Shown piece after piece: positions 22,922 to 35,098 of a stretch of 64,000 nucleotides of DNA. The stretch is from contig MEHQ01001693.1 of the NCBI GenBank assembly GCA_008828725.1, positions 1 through 64,000 of the forward strand, written 5' to 3'. Each line of letters opens with the position of its first letter. The stretch's first letter is position 1. Made by a program: the position numbers and the translations under genes. This DNA comes from Saccharina japonica (taxonomy: Eukaryota; Sar; Phaeophyceae; Laminariales; Laminariaceae). Below the pieces are notes generated by a model. The model did not search any database, was not told the origin of the DNA, and saw only the letters and a program-made list of their open reading frames with translations.

Positions 22922-25220
22922 CGATGTTGGACACTACAACAAGGGTTCGGATCTCTCATCAGCGCGTGTAATGACCGGTAAGATCATCATGTGTGTCGAC
23001 GGAGTACAACGTATGTATGTGTGTAGACAACAACAGTAATTTTTTATACAGTAGCCTTTTACAACGGATACGATCTTGACGACGATGATGGCGTGCACAA
23101 AATATAACAAAAACAACAACAGTCGTTGGACCTGAGGTACTCTACAAACGACACACGCACATAGATATAGAACAGCCAGCAATGTACGTGACCCAGGGTT
23201 GGAAGGCCATCCTTGCGTTGTGGTCCAAACTAACGGAAAGCGTAAGAGCTAATGATATTAATAGTAGTTTTTTTTTAATGTCGCAAATATCTTGGATCTA
23301 CAGCAGCAGTAGTAGTAGTGGATCTTTGTTGTTGTCTCACATATCTTGGATCGAGCCATAAATAATGCATGTTCATCGTTGGGGTATTTACTGTGTTGTA
23401 GCAGCGGATTTGAGGATCTGTCATCTCGCATAATAAAACCGGTAAGATCCTGCCGACGGAGTACAAACAAACAGGTTTCGGTTTTCTGTACGGTAGGCTT
23501 GCTGCACTCCACACACACACGCGCATAGAACGGCCGACGACAATATCTCTCTATACTCTGTGCCGGATGGTAAACACACAGGTGTATTGAGACGCCATCG
23601 TTGGGTTGGTCACACTAAAGGGTACTATCGCAAGGAGCTTGGATCCAGCCGTGTATTTCCCGGTTGGATACTCGTATTAATAGTACAAGAGGCATCTTTT
23701 CATCTCGTGTACTATAATAGTATCTGGGAAGACCCCACCAACGGAGTGCAAAGCAGACAACAGCAGACCTGTTCTACTTTTTTACCATGTACGCAAATCA
23801 CACACACGCTTAAAACGGCCAACAATAACCCCTGTGCTGGGTGGTAAGCACAAGATGCGACCAAGGGCTGAGCGGGCACCCCTGGGCCCTGGGTAGGTTG
23901 ACACTACTACTACTACAATAGTAGCGATACATAAAAATAAGAACTGTCGGTCCGTACAGTTGTCGGCGTCGCAAAGATCTTGGATCTACAGTAGCCACAT
24001 GTGTTTTTTTAATCGTTGGGCATTACGTACTACAAGATATTTGGATCTTTCGTAGAACGCAACCGGTAAAAATATCCTGAATACGTGTGGAGTAAAAAGC
24101 AGACAGCAGCCTTTTTTAATATTACAGTAGGCATATTCCACTCTTGGACCGTTACACACGCGCATAGAACGGCCAACTACTCGCTCGTAGATACGAGTAC
24201 GTATATATATGTACTGGGTGTCAACCACAGACAAAAAAAGTGACCCACAGAGCTTAGCGGCCGCCCTTGGGTCCGCCCACACGATTTTTTTGCCGCAAGT
24301 AAGTAGTGTGGGTCCAGCCATCCATGTGGTTTCCCGTTGCATAAAGCAAGATGGGTACAGTTTATAGTGCATATTGTACTTCGAAGTATGTATGCATCTC
24401 GTATAACGGGTACGATCCTGCTGATGGAGTACACACAGCAGGCTGCGGCCATTTAGGCTTGATGCACTCTACAAATCACACACTGCTGCTGCTGCTGCTG
24501 TAAATTTGTTGCCACTAGTATCTTGGGTCCGGCGATCCATGTGTTCTCCCGATATTGGACACTACAAAGTTTCGGATCTCTCATCATCTCGTAAAATAAC
24601 TGGTAAGATCAGCATGTGTGTCGACGGAGTACAACGTATGTATGTGTGTATACAACAGGAATAGCCTTTTACAACGGATACGATCTTGACGACGATGGTG
24701 TGCACAAACGGTAACAACAGTCGTTGGACTTGAGGTACTCTACAAATGACACACGCACATAGAATAGATAGAACGGCCAACAATGTACTGCGTGACCCAG
24801 GGCTGGAAGACCATCCTTGGGTTGGTCCAAACTAACGAAAGAGGTAAGTGCTATTAATAGTACATTTTTGCTGGTGTCGCAAAGATCCTGGATCGAGCAG
24901 GTTTTTGTTGTTGTCGCAAAGATCTTGGATCGAGAAGACCCATTCATGCGTGTTCAACGTTGGGTATTTACTGTTGTAGTAGCAGATTTGAAGATCTTTC
25001 ATCTCGTATACTGTAATAACCGGTGATAATAAGATCCTGCCGATGAAGTCCAAAGCAGCCAACAGACGGGTTTGTTCCACTCTACACCGTAACAATCACG
25101 CACGCACGCGCACTTGACGGCTAACAATCAATCCCTGTGATCGGTGATAAAAGCACAGGTTGATCCAGGCCTGAGCGGTGGTCCTCCTTCGGTTGGTCCA
25201 CACTACCACAACAACAGCAG

Positions 25221-25801
25221 TAGTAGTAATGGTAATTACACGGGCTCGAAGATTCTTCGGTTATCCTTCGCAAGGTGGTCTGGGTGGCACTTCCTTTGCC
25301 TGCACACCCTCATCGCTGTGACTACTTGCCAAGACAGGGGGGGGGCAGCCCGTGGTGGCGTACGGATTCGAATAATCGTTACGGTCCTGTTTTCAGTTTC
25401 ATTCCTTTTTGTTTGGCGATAGATGCACGCAGTGTTGTACACGAATATGTTTCTACATGATACGTACGTATCATACCCTTGGGTAGTTTTTTAATGCGTC
25501 ACCCCCTTTCCCCCCCCCCCCTTTTTCCCTGTTTGCGGTTCCCCTCGCCACCTCCTCGTAATGGTGGGATATGTCCCTTTGGTTTTATCGCGCCATGAGG
25601 GCAGAGTGTGTACGAGCTGGTCCAACTGAGACTGGAAGGCCAAATTCCAAAAGCACTTTATGAGGGGTTCAGCTTTACGAATTTCGACCTAAACATTTTG
25701 TGTGGGGACACTTCGTTTGTATAACACAACTATTCAAGCGAGCGCATGAATAATAAAATTACTTAGGTGGTGGTGGTGGGGGGGCGGGGGGGGGGGGGGG
25801 G
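25221..25801. other. Gene-free junction with poly-pyrimidine and poly-G runs
   Basis: This joins the satellite array to the poly-G element. It holds short C- and G-runs (25,510-25,520, 25,776-25,801) and no open frame that resembles a protein. I see nothing else in it. Confidence 0.5.
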
Positions 25802-26320
25802 TACTCATGTTGTGCACGGCCGTGGTCATATGACCATAGACCCTCGCATCCCTACAATGCGGAGGACGCGTTGGGTGTCTCTTCACCAACCCAGGCCAGA
25901 CATATGCTTCACCCAAGCCGCATAACGCCCGTGAAGGTATTGGGCGCGTCGCATGGAGGGTGAGCTGCATCCTGCTAAGAACCGCCTCTGAGGCGGACTT
26001 GCATATGGACGACAGCTTCAATGAGTTAATTTAATTTCTGGTGTGGCCACTTCCGGAGACAGCAATGGGTTTTACTATGTAACTGCCTCGCGGACGCCTT
26101 ACCATATTAACACTACGTGAAACGACCATTCCCCTTGTGCGGAACAAAGGTTCTCCACCCCGCACAAATGATCTACTCGACCGCCAGCTTTGGTGACCGC
26201 CAAAAAAAATAACAAAAAAAAACGGCACCCTGGTTGTCTAGCTCACGCAGCGAGTGGCGTGTTTTACAGCGTCGTTGCCAACCGACGCCAACCCAACCTA
26301 TAAATATATTATATTTATAG
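25802..26320 (+). mobile_element. Poly-G-associated repeat, copy 1
   Basis: A 519-bp repeat begins TACTCATGTTGTGCACGGCC and ends in the palindrome CCTATAAATA...TATTTATAG. Poly-G tracts lie immediately on both sides. It matches the reverse complement of 39,433-39,936 and matches 52,721-53,210. It includes a GGTCATATGACC palindrome and a CCGCCTCTGAGGCGG hairpin. Confidence 0.8.
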
Positions 26321-26458
26321 GGGGGGGGGTTTACGCAGTTGCGACGAAAACCCAGCTGATATTTCGGCCGAAACATAGGCGGGAAAAAAAACACACACAC
26401 ACACAATGTCCTCGCGTGAATCCCTGCGCAAACACGCTTCAAATCGGGGTATGTACAT

Positions 26459-26640
26459 TATTTAACCAATACATGGCGTCTCACGAACTGTCATGGTGCT
26501 TCATGGCAATGCCATTGGGGTGTCATGGCAATGTCATGGCGTGCCATGCATGGTGTTTCACGGCACAGTTTTTGGTGACATGTCATTAATTACACACCAT
26601 GGGCATTGCCATGGTACTACCCCATATGGAATTACCGTGG
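26459..26640. repeat. CATGG-rich low-complexity hairpin-prone segment
   Basis: Repeated CATGGCAATG and GTCATGG words, with GGCATTGCCATGG near the far side, make an imperfect foldback. A second copy is in the duplicate at about 31,217-31,400. No coding frame is supported. Confidence 0.5.
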
Positions 26641-27175
26641 GATAGGCTCATGACAATTCCAATGAGCCACGGAGCGGTCTCAAAGGACGACGGTGCGTCG
26701 AGGCTCTGCGTCTGTGAAGAGAGATGGCAGAAGCGGCACCAAAAGATCTGCCAAGATCACTTGTGAAGAAGAAGAAGAAGAAGAAGAAGAAGAAGAAGAA
26801 GAAAAGTCATAGTTTGACAGAAAAAAATACCCACATACTCGTATCAGTGCGCAGTGTGACTGTACACCGCAACACCTATATGCGCATGGATATCAACCCC
26901 TGTATGCTAACACGGTCCATGGATGGCAAGGCCAAGGTAAACCACGGCAGACGCGTGCTATAGGACAAACGAAAAGAGGTACACCATGTTTTGCTCCCAA
27001 GGGTGGAAAATTCAGGAGCTCTCTACGTATACCTCACCGACAAAACTGGTTTTGGTTTTGGAGGGGGAAAAAAAAGTGCCCGTACCCGATGATCAGCCCC
27101 ATTGCCTTAATTAAGTATGCAATGAAACCAAAATTGCACAGACTCAAGAAATGAAATTCCGAAGTTTTGAGGTTA

Positions 27176-27377
27176 GGGCCCGTTCTAACGATGAAAAAAT
27201 AAATCGATTTGGAAAATAAATCAAATCCGCTTTTCATTGGTCAACGCACGCACCAGCACCAAAGATTAGGATCTTGGGGTAAAATATTTGGTGCTGGTGC
27301 GTGTGTTGACCAATGAAAAGCGATTTTTTTTTTTTTTTTCCAAATTGAGTTTATTTTATATTCGTTGATTCGGGCCC
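27176..27377. mobile_element. Tourist-like MITE, copy A
   Basis: A 202-bp near-perfect hairpin with ends GGGCCCGTTCTAACGA and TTGATTCGGGCCC and arms carrying CATTGGTCAACGCACGCACC. The target duplication TTA is on both sides (27,173-27,175 and 27,378-27,380). Three-base TWA duplications and GGGCC-type ends are characteristic of PIF/Harbinger-derived Tourist elements. Confidence 0.85.
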
Positions 27378-29689
27378 TTAAGGTACCCCGTCATTAAAAA
27401 ACAAAAGTATGCAATTAACTAAATTGCAACTCAAGACGTTGAAATTCTTATATATGTTTTGAGGTTAAAGGGCCCCTGTCATTCAGCCAAAAAAAGGTAC
27501 AGTACCTATATCGTAGTACTGCTGTGTAGGAGGTATGCTCCACAGCAGTGAGTTGGAGACGAGCTTTGTTGATTGTATTGCAAGCACCATCGTGTTTGAA
27601 GACGACGCAGTGCGGGACAGTCGTACGCAATTCCCTTCTCAATCAAAACGTGAGGAACAACTGAGTTACATGCGCGGGAAGGCAAACCGAGTGTGGGTGC
27701 TGCTAGATGCCCCCAGTAAGCTTTACTCAAGGAAATCTCCGCCTTAGTATGGGACTCGCGTCCCGTGAGAGACGTGTCGTAGGAAACCCATTCTGTCCCC
27801 GCGAAACGTCCCGCTTGCACTCCCGTGAGATTCCACGGTAATTTTCGCGTGAATTCCAGCAGCAGGACCTCACGACATGCCACGGAGCACCCTTGGAATC
27901 CCGTGGGTTTCTCACAGGAACGATTGGCTCATCCCACGGTAGGTAGGGGTTGCAGTTAGTTTATGCCTTCTGAGGACTAGCACATACAGCGCATACAGCA
28001 CATACAAATGATGGGGTCGGGTCCCGCGATTTAACCTTCTTCGAAGAAATCGTGACTTCAGCTTGGTATATTGAGCTCCCTCATGCGAGGAGCTCAGAAA
28101 ATAAGCCGCTACAAGGGCATTATTGCTCGATTTTCGGGCATCGATAGTACTATCCCGCGGGACACAGTGAACGACCGTGGGCTCTCGTGAGTCATCCCAT
28201 GGGGAGTCCCATGGGTTCCCGTTCGATCCCGCGGGGTACCACGGAAACCAGTGGGAAGTCCCGTCGTGGGAACCCCGCCGAAAATAAACACGAACAACGC
28301 TAAATACCGTCATTTTGGCAAAACAGCTCTGTTTTTAGACCGCAGTTTGATCATGAGACTGCTCTGCGACGAGTTCCGGCCCGGTGTAGAACGCCCAAAC
28401 CGAGGCCCTTTCATGATCTTGACACGTTCTGCTTAGCTCCCAGGCGAGGCGTCGACTGGTGCTGAGGCCGGAACCTCTGCGTTTGAGGAGCCGGGCGAGA
28501 TGTATGCGCCCGAAGTGACGTTTTTGGGTCTTACCATTGTTTATGATGCCATTCAAATTATGTTTTCGGGCTGTGCGGCTCTAACCTCAGTCTGTTCTTT
28601 GTCGAGGTCTCAAAGCAGGTGTTCTCCACCCCTCGCGGCTTCGGTGCGCGCCTACAGCATGTTACTTGCTTGTTTGGACACAAGCCGAACCGTTTCCACT
28701 CGTCTCGTGTCTTCCAGCTTGACACCCACAGGTACACATCACACATCGCCAAGATTCGAACAAACAGATAAGTCTGACTTAATGACGACGACATACTCCT
28801 CACGCCCTCCGTGCCGGTACAAGGCGAAACCATCAACCCGAGTCACTATCCTGGTACATATGGTAGCCTTAGATGTCCCTTAGTTGTGGCGAGTTTGCCT
28901 CCGGTACCATGAGTAACTGTTTCCGCACTCAGCAGAGCTCTATTGGTCTCTCGCGTTTCTTGTTCAATCCGACCTTCCAAGAAAGGGCAACGTCACTCTC
29001 TAGCGCTATCGTGGCGACTTTGTCTTCGGTACCACGAGTAACTGTTGCCGCACTCAGCAGAGCTTTGTTGCTCTCTCTCAAGTTTCTTGTTCAATCCGAT
29101 ATTTCAAGAAAGGTAAACGTCACGCTCTAGGGCTCTCTGTGGATTCGCGGGTGGTCCTCACCGTTAGGAACCGGGCTACAGACCTCCTCAAACATACACC
29201 CACATACAATGTTTTAACAATCAGATGAGACAGGGCCCTTGCCTGTTTTACCTAACCTATAGGGGAAATTTCCTCAAATGCACTCCAGTCGTTATTGGGT
29301 TATATCCCATGGACAAACTCCCACCGAAACCGAACCGCATGTCCATTCCGTACTGTCCACCGTCGACAACTCTGATTCGATCTCAAAAGACGTACCGTAC
29401 CGTGACACAAAAATCCAAGAAACCTCTTCACATGCACCATAAATTCACCGTAAATTCAGCCAGGAGTGGTTGCCACCTGACCGTATTTTCTGTTTGCGTT
29501 TCGCTTGACAGGGCGCTCGCTCCTCTGCTGCTCTTTGCCTCTACTGACGAAAACCCACGAAAGCTGTATCGTACGTATGTGCCAACAAAACATATGTAAC
29601 CTAGACTACATTTCCCATTGAAGCCCCAAAGGGCTTAAACACGTAGTGATAGAGAGCCTACGGCCGCCGAACACACGGAAGGAAGCACT

Positions 29690-29897
29690 ACTTCGAAAGT
29701 GACAACGAATACAAAGCGCACTTGATCAACACCTACAACGGCAGCTTGTGTCCAAGCGGCGAAAGCAGCGAAGGCCATTGGGTATCCTATGAATATAATA
29801 CAACCCGCCAGCTCAAGAGCTGGGGGGCTCCCCAAGTTTGTGTTTCGCGTACCGAATGGGAACGCTTTTCTTCTAGTCGGGATCGCAGGTGGGACTA
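29690..29897 (+). other. Coding-like segment of unknown identity (copy 1)
   Basis: One frame reads a coherent, non-repetitive peptide segment (includes HYFESDNEYKAHLINTYNG and later GHWVSYEYNTTRQLKSWG) up to TAA at about 29,895. It lacks a clear start and could be an exon or a transposon remnant. The duplicate has the same reading at about 34,416-34,623. I do not recognise the family. Confidence 0.3.
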
Positions 29898-30142
29898 AAT
29901 GAATGATTAAAGAAACTATCGTAAGGATCGTTTTGTTTTGTGCACTGCTCCGCAAGCGGTTTTGATCTGTGACATGGTCCCTTGGACACTACTACAGTTG
30001 ATACATTGCCCGCGACACGTCAAGACGTGTTCCGCGAGTGTCTGGGAGAATGGCAACCGCCACCACCATCCTCCTCCTCCTTCAACCGGAGCTTTGATTT
30101 TTCAAAAATACACACGGAACAGTAGACTGGCTGCCACAGGAG

Positions 30143-30372
30143 TCACCCCTGTCCTTGTCCGAGCTGTCGACCGGCGGCTTTGAGCTGGCTGCACCAAACA
30201 CAGTACACAGCCACCAGAAGCACTGATGCCGCCGCGCAAACGAAGTAAAGAGCTCCCGGCCATCCCCCATCGTCAGGCCCCAGAAGATCGGCGATAAGAG
30301 CAGGCACCAGCATCTCCCCCAGAGCGCCGCCGACGACGATCCGTGATGAGTTTTTGCCCGAAAGGAGGAAAC
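30143..30372 (-). CDS. Duplicated terminal exon of MFSD4-like transporter (distal copy)
   Basis: This exon has the same acceptor (CTTGTCGGAACCAG), reading phase and TGA stop as the exon at 34,869-35,098. It encodes the segment corresponding to the last two transmembrane helices of the transporter (GKNSSRIVVGGALGEMLVPA, then a hydrophobic helix ending VYCVWC). It differs from the proximal copy by a Val/Ile change in that last helix (VYCVW versus VYCIW). Because transcription runs from high to low coordinates, this copy lies 4.7 kb beyond the proximal terminal exon. It would be used only if the proximal exon were skipped, and it may be unused or an assembly artefact. Confidence 0.6.
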
Positions 30373-30821
30373 CTGGTTCCGACAAGAAGTGGTTGAGGCC
30401 GGCAAGCGTGTTGGGCACATGACGAGAGAGCGGTCAACGTGCTGTAGGGCGACAGGGTTAAGGAGGGCGTTTGGAGCGCATTTTCCGCGCGGGCATACCA
30501 TCGTTTTTGCGTTTTGGTATCCGCACGTCACCGAAAAAGACGGGAGGCTGCAGAGAGTGGATCGGTATCACAGAACACACGTACACGTGCGTACGTACGT
30601 ACGTACGTACGTACCGTGCATGCCCGGCGCCCGTTCATAATTTGCGCCTACAAGGTAGGGATGAGTCATACAGAAAGAGGTGAAGGTTATTGAACTCCTC
30701 TTGCGCATGCATATGACGCGTACACCAGCCGAACAACCTGGAGTGCACCAATGCGTGGTAATGTCGCGGTGCAAAGAGGCACCGCGATACGTTTGCGGAG
30801 ATCGTTAAAATTTCGCTGCAN

Positions 30822-31088
30822 ACGTTTCACCATGGGTAGCTACCCCACTAATGCTCCCGAGTAGACCTTCGCTGCCGAAAGCTTGGCCAACGATCCCCCT
30901 ACACTTTGTACCGGCTTCTATCCTTCAAGATGTCAAGATATCTACGTACCGTTTGGTGCTCCGTCTCTTTGGTCGTGTGGTCGGTCAATGGCAAGGCATT
31001 TGTTTCATGAGTTCAATAGGCCTGACTTAATGTCATGCATCATCCACCCCTCCCCTTCATTTGGCGCATGGTATATGGGGGGGGGGGG
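30822..31088. other. Unique spacer between the two 4.5-kb copies
   Basis: About 256 bp present once, beginning right after an undetermined base and ending in a run of G that abuts copy 2. No feature is recognised in it. Confidence 0.6.
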
Positions 31089-31922
31089 TTTACGCAGTTG
31101 CGACGAAAACCCAGCTGATATTTCGGCCGAAACATAGGCGGGAAAAAAACACACACACACACACAATGTCCTCGCGTGAATCCCTGCGCAAACACGCTTC
31201 AAATCGGGGTATGTACATTATTTAACCAATACATGGCGTCTCACGAACTGTCATGGTGCTTCATGGCAATGCCATTGGGGTGTCATGGCAATGTCATGGC
31301 GTGCCATGCATGGTGTTTCACGGCACAGTTTTTGGTGACATGTCATTAATTACACACCATGGGCATTGCCATGGTACTACCCCATATGGAATTACCGTGG
31401 GATAGGCTCATGACAATTCCAATGAGCCACGGAGCGGTCTCAAAGGACGACGGTGTGTCGAGGCTCTGCGTCTGTGAAGAGAGATGGCAGAAGCGGCACC
31501 AAAAGATCTGCCAAGATCACTTGTGAAGAAGAAGAAGAAGAAGAAGAAAAGTCATAGTTTGACAGGAAAAAAATACCCACATACTCGTATCAGTGCGCAG
31601 TGTGACTGTACACCGCAACACCTATATGCGCATGGATATCAACCCCTGTATGCTAACACGGTCCATGGATGGCAAGGCCAAGGTAAACCACGGCAGACGC
31701 GTGCTATAGGACAAACGAAAAGAGGTACACAATGTTTTGCTCCCAAGGGTGGAAAATTCAGGAGCTCTCTACGTATACCTCACCGACAAAACTGGTTTTG
31801 GTTTTGGAGGGGGGAAAAAAAAGTGCCCGTACCCGATGATCAGCCCCATTGCCTTAATTAAGTATGCAATGAAACCAAAATTGCACAGACTCAAGAAATG
31901 AAATTCCGAAGTTTTGAGGTTA

Positions 31923-32122
31923 GGGCCCGTTCTAACGATGAAAAAAAAAATCGATTTGGAAAATAAATCAAATCCGCTTTTCATTGGTCAACGCACGCAC
32001 CAGCACCAAAGATTAGGATCTTGGGGTAAAATATTTGGTGCTGGTGCGTGTGTTGACCAATGAAAAGCGATTTTTTTTTTTTTTCCAAATTGAATTTATT
32101 TTATATTCGTTAATTCGGGCCC
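31923..32122. mobile_element. Tourist-like MITE, copy B (in duplicated segment)
   Basis: The same hairpin and TTA target duplication as copy A. Its presence is due to the 4.5-kb duplication, not an independent insertion. Confidence 0.85.
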
Positions 32123-34868
32123 TTAAGGTACCCCGTCATTAAAAAAAAAAAGTATGCAATTAACTAAATTGCAACTCAAGACGTTGAAATTCTTATATAT
32201 GTTTTGAGGTTAAAGGGCCCCTGTCATTCAGCCAAAAAAAGGTACAGTACCTATATCGTAGTACTGCTGTGTAGGAGGTATGCTCCACAGCAGTGAGTTG
32301 GAGACGAGCTTTGTTGATTGTATTGCAAGCACCATCGTGTTTGAAGACGACGCAGTGCGGGACAGTCGTACGCAATTCCCTTCTCAATCAAAACGTGAGG
32401 AACAACTGAGTTACATGCGCGGGAAGGCAAACCGAGTGTGGGTGCTGCTAGATGCCCCCAGTAAGCTTTACTCAAGGAAATCTCCGCCTTAGTATGGGAC
32501 TCGCGTCCCGTGAGAGACGTGTCGTAGGAAACCCATTCTGTCCCCGCGAAACGTCCCGCTTGCACTCCCGTGAGATTCCACGGTAATTTTCGCGTGAATT
32601 CCAGCAGCAGGACCTCACGACATGCCACGGAGCACCCTTGGAATCCCGTGGGTTTCTCACAGGAACGATTGGCTCATCCCACGGTAGGTAGGGGTTGCAG
32701 TTAGTTTATGCCTTCTGAGGACTAGCACATACAGCGCATACAGCACATACAAATGATGGGGTCGGGTCCCGCGATTTAACCTTCTTCGAAGAAATCGTGA
32801 CTTCAGCTTGGTATATTGAGCTCCCTCATGCGAGGAGCTCAGAAAATATTGCTCGATTTTCGGGCATCGATAGTACTATCCCGCGGGACACAGTGAACGA
32901 CCGTGGGCTCTCGTGAGTCATCCCATGGGGAGTCCCATGGGTTCCCGTTCGATCCCGCGGGGTACCACGGAAACCAGTGGGAAGTCCCGTCGTGGGAACC
33001 CCGCCGAAAATAAACACGAACAACGCTAAATACCGTCATTTTGGCAAAACAGCTCTGTTTTTAGACCGCAGTTTGATCATGAGACTGCTCTGCGACGAGT
33101 TCCGGCCCGGTGTAGAACGCCCAAACCGAGGCCCTTTCATGATCTTGACACGTTCTGCTTAGCTCCCAGGCGAGGCGTCGACTGGTGCTGAGGCCGGAAC
33201 CTCTGCGTTTGAGGAGCCGGGCGAGATGTATGCGCCCGAAGTGACGTTTTTGGGTCTTACCATTGTTTATGATGCCATTCAAATTATGTTTTCGGGCTGT
33301 GCGGCTCTAACCTCAGTCTGTTCTTTGTCGAGGTCTCAAAGCAGGTGTTCTCCACCCCTCGCGGCTTCGGTGCGCGCCTACAGCATGTTACTTGCTTGTT
33401 TGGACACAAGCCGAACCGTTTCCACTCGTCTCGTGTCTTCCAGCTTGACACCCACAGGTACACATCACACATCGCCAAGATTCGAACAAACAGATAAGTC
33501 TGACTTAATGACGACGACATACTCCTCACGCCCTCCGTGCCGGTACAAGGCGAAACCATCAACCCGAGTCACTATCCTGGTACATATGGTAGCCTTAGAT
33601 GTCCCTTAGTTGTGGCGAGTTTGCCTCCGGTACCATGAGTAACTGTTTCCGCACTCAGCAGAGCTCTATTGGTCTCTCGCGTTTCTTGTTCAATCCGACC
33701 TTCCAAGAAAGGGCAACGTCACTCTCTAGCGCTATCGTGGCGACTTTGTCTTCGGTACCACGAGTAACTGTTGCCGCACTCAGCAGAGCTTTGTTGCTCT
33801 CTCTCAAGTTTCTTGTTCAATCCGATATTTCAAGAAAGGTAAACGTCACGCTCTAGGGCTCTCTGTGGATTCGCGGGTGGTCCTCACCGTTAGGAACCGG
33901 GCTACAGACCTCCTCAAACATACACCCACATACAATGTTTTAACAATCATATGAGACAGGGCCCTTGCCTGTTTTACCTAACCTATAGGGGAAATTTCCT
34001 CAAATGCACTCCAGTCGTTATTGGGTTATATCCCATGGACAAACTCCCACCGAAACCGAACCGCATGTCCATTCCGTACTGTCCACCGTCGACAACTCTG
34101 ATTCGATCTCAAAAGACGTACCGTACCGTGACACAAAAATCCAAGAAACCTCTTCACATGCACCATAAATTCACCGTAAATTCAGCCAGGAGTGGTTGCC
34201 ACCTGACCGTATTTTCTGTTTGCGTTTCGCTTGACAGGGCGCTCGCTCCTCTGCTGCTCTTTGCCTCTACTGACGAAAACCCACGAAAGCTGTATCGTAC
34301 GTATGTGCCAACAAAACATATGTAACCTAGACTACATTTCCCATTGAAGCCCCAAAGGGCTTAAACACGTAGTGATAGAGAGCCTACGGCCGCCGAACAC
34401 ACGGAAGGAAGCACTACTTCGAAAGTGACAACGAATACAAAGCGCACTTGATCAACACCTACAACGGCAGCTTGTGTCCAAGCGGCGAAAGCAGCGAAGG
34501 CCATTGGGTATCCTATGAATATAATACAACCCGCCAGCTCAAGAGCTGGGGGGCTCCCCAAGTTTGTGTTTCGCGTACCGAATGGGAACGCTTTTCTTCT
34601 AGTCGGGATCGCAGGTGGGACTAAATGAATGATTAAAGAAACTATCGTAAGGATCGTTTTGTTTTGTGCACTGCTCCGCAAGCGGTTTTGATCTGTGACA
34701 TGGTCCCTTGGACACTACTACAGTTGATACATTGCCCGCGACACGTCAAGACGTGTTCCGCGAGTGTCTGGGAGAACGGCAACCGCCACCACCATCCTCC
34801 TCCTCCTTCAACCGGAGCTTTGATTTTTCAAAAATACACACGGAACAGTAGACTGGCTGCCACAGGAG

Positions 34869-35098
34869 TCACCCCTGTCCTTGTCCGAGCTGTCGACCGG
34901 CGGCTTTGAGCTGGCTGCACCAAATACAGTACACAGCCACCAGAAGCACTGATGCCGCCGCGCAAACGAAGTAAAGAGCTCCCGGCCATCCCCCATCGTC
35001 AGGCCCCAGAAGATCGGCGATAAGAGCAGGCACCAGCATCTCCCCCAGAGCGCCGCCGACGACGATCCGTGATGAGTTTTTGCCCGAAAGGAGGAAAC
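34869..35098 (-). CDS. MFSD4-like transporter, exon 8 (terminal)
   Basis: Acceptor GTCGGAACCAG precedes 35,098. The first two bases complete the Gly codon started by exon 7, giving PSAGFLLSGKNSSR across the junction. It encodes residues 497-572 with the final helices and ends at TGA. Its twin is at 30,143-30,372. Confidence 0.88.

Larger units (their letters stand above)
17200..24900. repeat. Higher-order block 2: about 1.5-1.6-kb pentamer
   Basis: CCCGGTTGGATACTCGTA recurs at about 17,605, 19,120, 20,654 and 23,661. The AACGTAAAGCGTAAGAG landmark recurs at about 18,770, 20,258, 23,232 and 24,832. Spacings are about 1,490-1,610 bp once the 775-bp element at 21,064-21,838 and the 617-bp element at 22,305-22,921 are subtracted. 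Five distinct monomer types follow in constant order in each period. Confidence 0.75.
5960..25220. repeat. Satellite-like array of about 260-340-bp monomers
   Basis: A recurring monomer covers about 19 kb. In order it contains an AGGGCTGAGCGGYCATCCTT block followed by TTGGTCCACACTAA, then a GTCGCAAGGAGCTTGGATC block, a CATCGTTGGGTATT block, a TCTTTCATCTCGTATAA block, then GGGTAAGATCCTGCC, then GGAGTACAAAGCAGAC, and finally CACACGCGCATAGAACGGCC and CTGGGTGTCAAGCACAGG. The CATCTCGT landmark recurs at about 6,964, 7,251, 7,520, 7,862, 8,145, 8,479, 8,768, 9,069 and 9,327, then again through to about 24,999, mostly 260-340 bp apart except where mobile elements intervene. Monomers differ substantially from neighbours but resemble monomers one higher-order period away. 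All open frames in it are short and inconsistent between monomers, so it is non-coding. A structural role is possible but unproven. Confidence 0.85.
26330..30820. repeat. 4.5-kb direct duplication, copy 1
   Basis: From TTTACGCAGTTGCG to TTAAAATTTCGCTGCA this is near-identical to 31,089-35,546. Differences noticed are about ten substitutions, homopolymer lengths, a longer GAA run (26,763-26,803 versus 31,525-31,548) and about 19 extra bases near 28,105. An undetermined base sits exactly at its right edge (30,821). It carries the duplicated last exon of the transporter gene, a Tourist-like MITE and a 125-bp internal tandem repeat (28,884-29,130). Confidence 0.93.

Noticed and set aside
5745..25220. 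Numerous 60-130-codon frames in the satellite array
   Set aside because: Frames are not conserved between sister monomers and no start or domain recurs.
25734..26021. Recurrent frame beginning MKLSSICKSASEAV in the poly-G repeats
   Set aside because: It recurs only because the repeat recurs. Copies end differently, run into poly-G-encoded proline, and show no domain.
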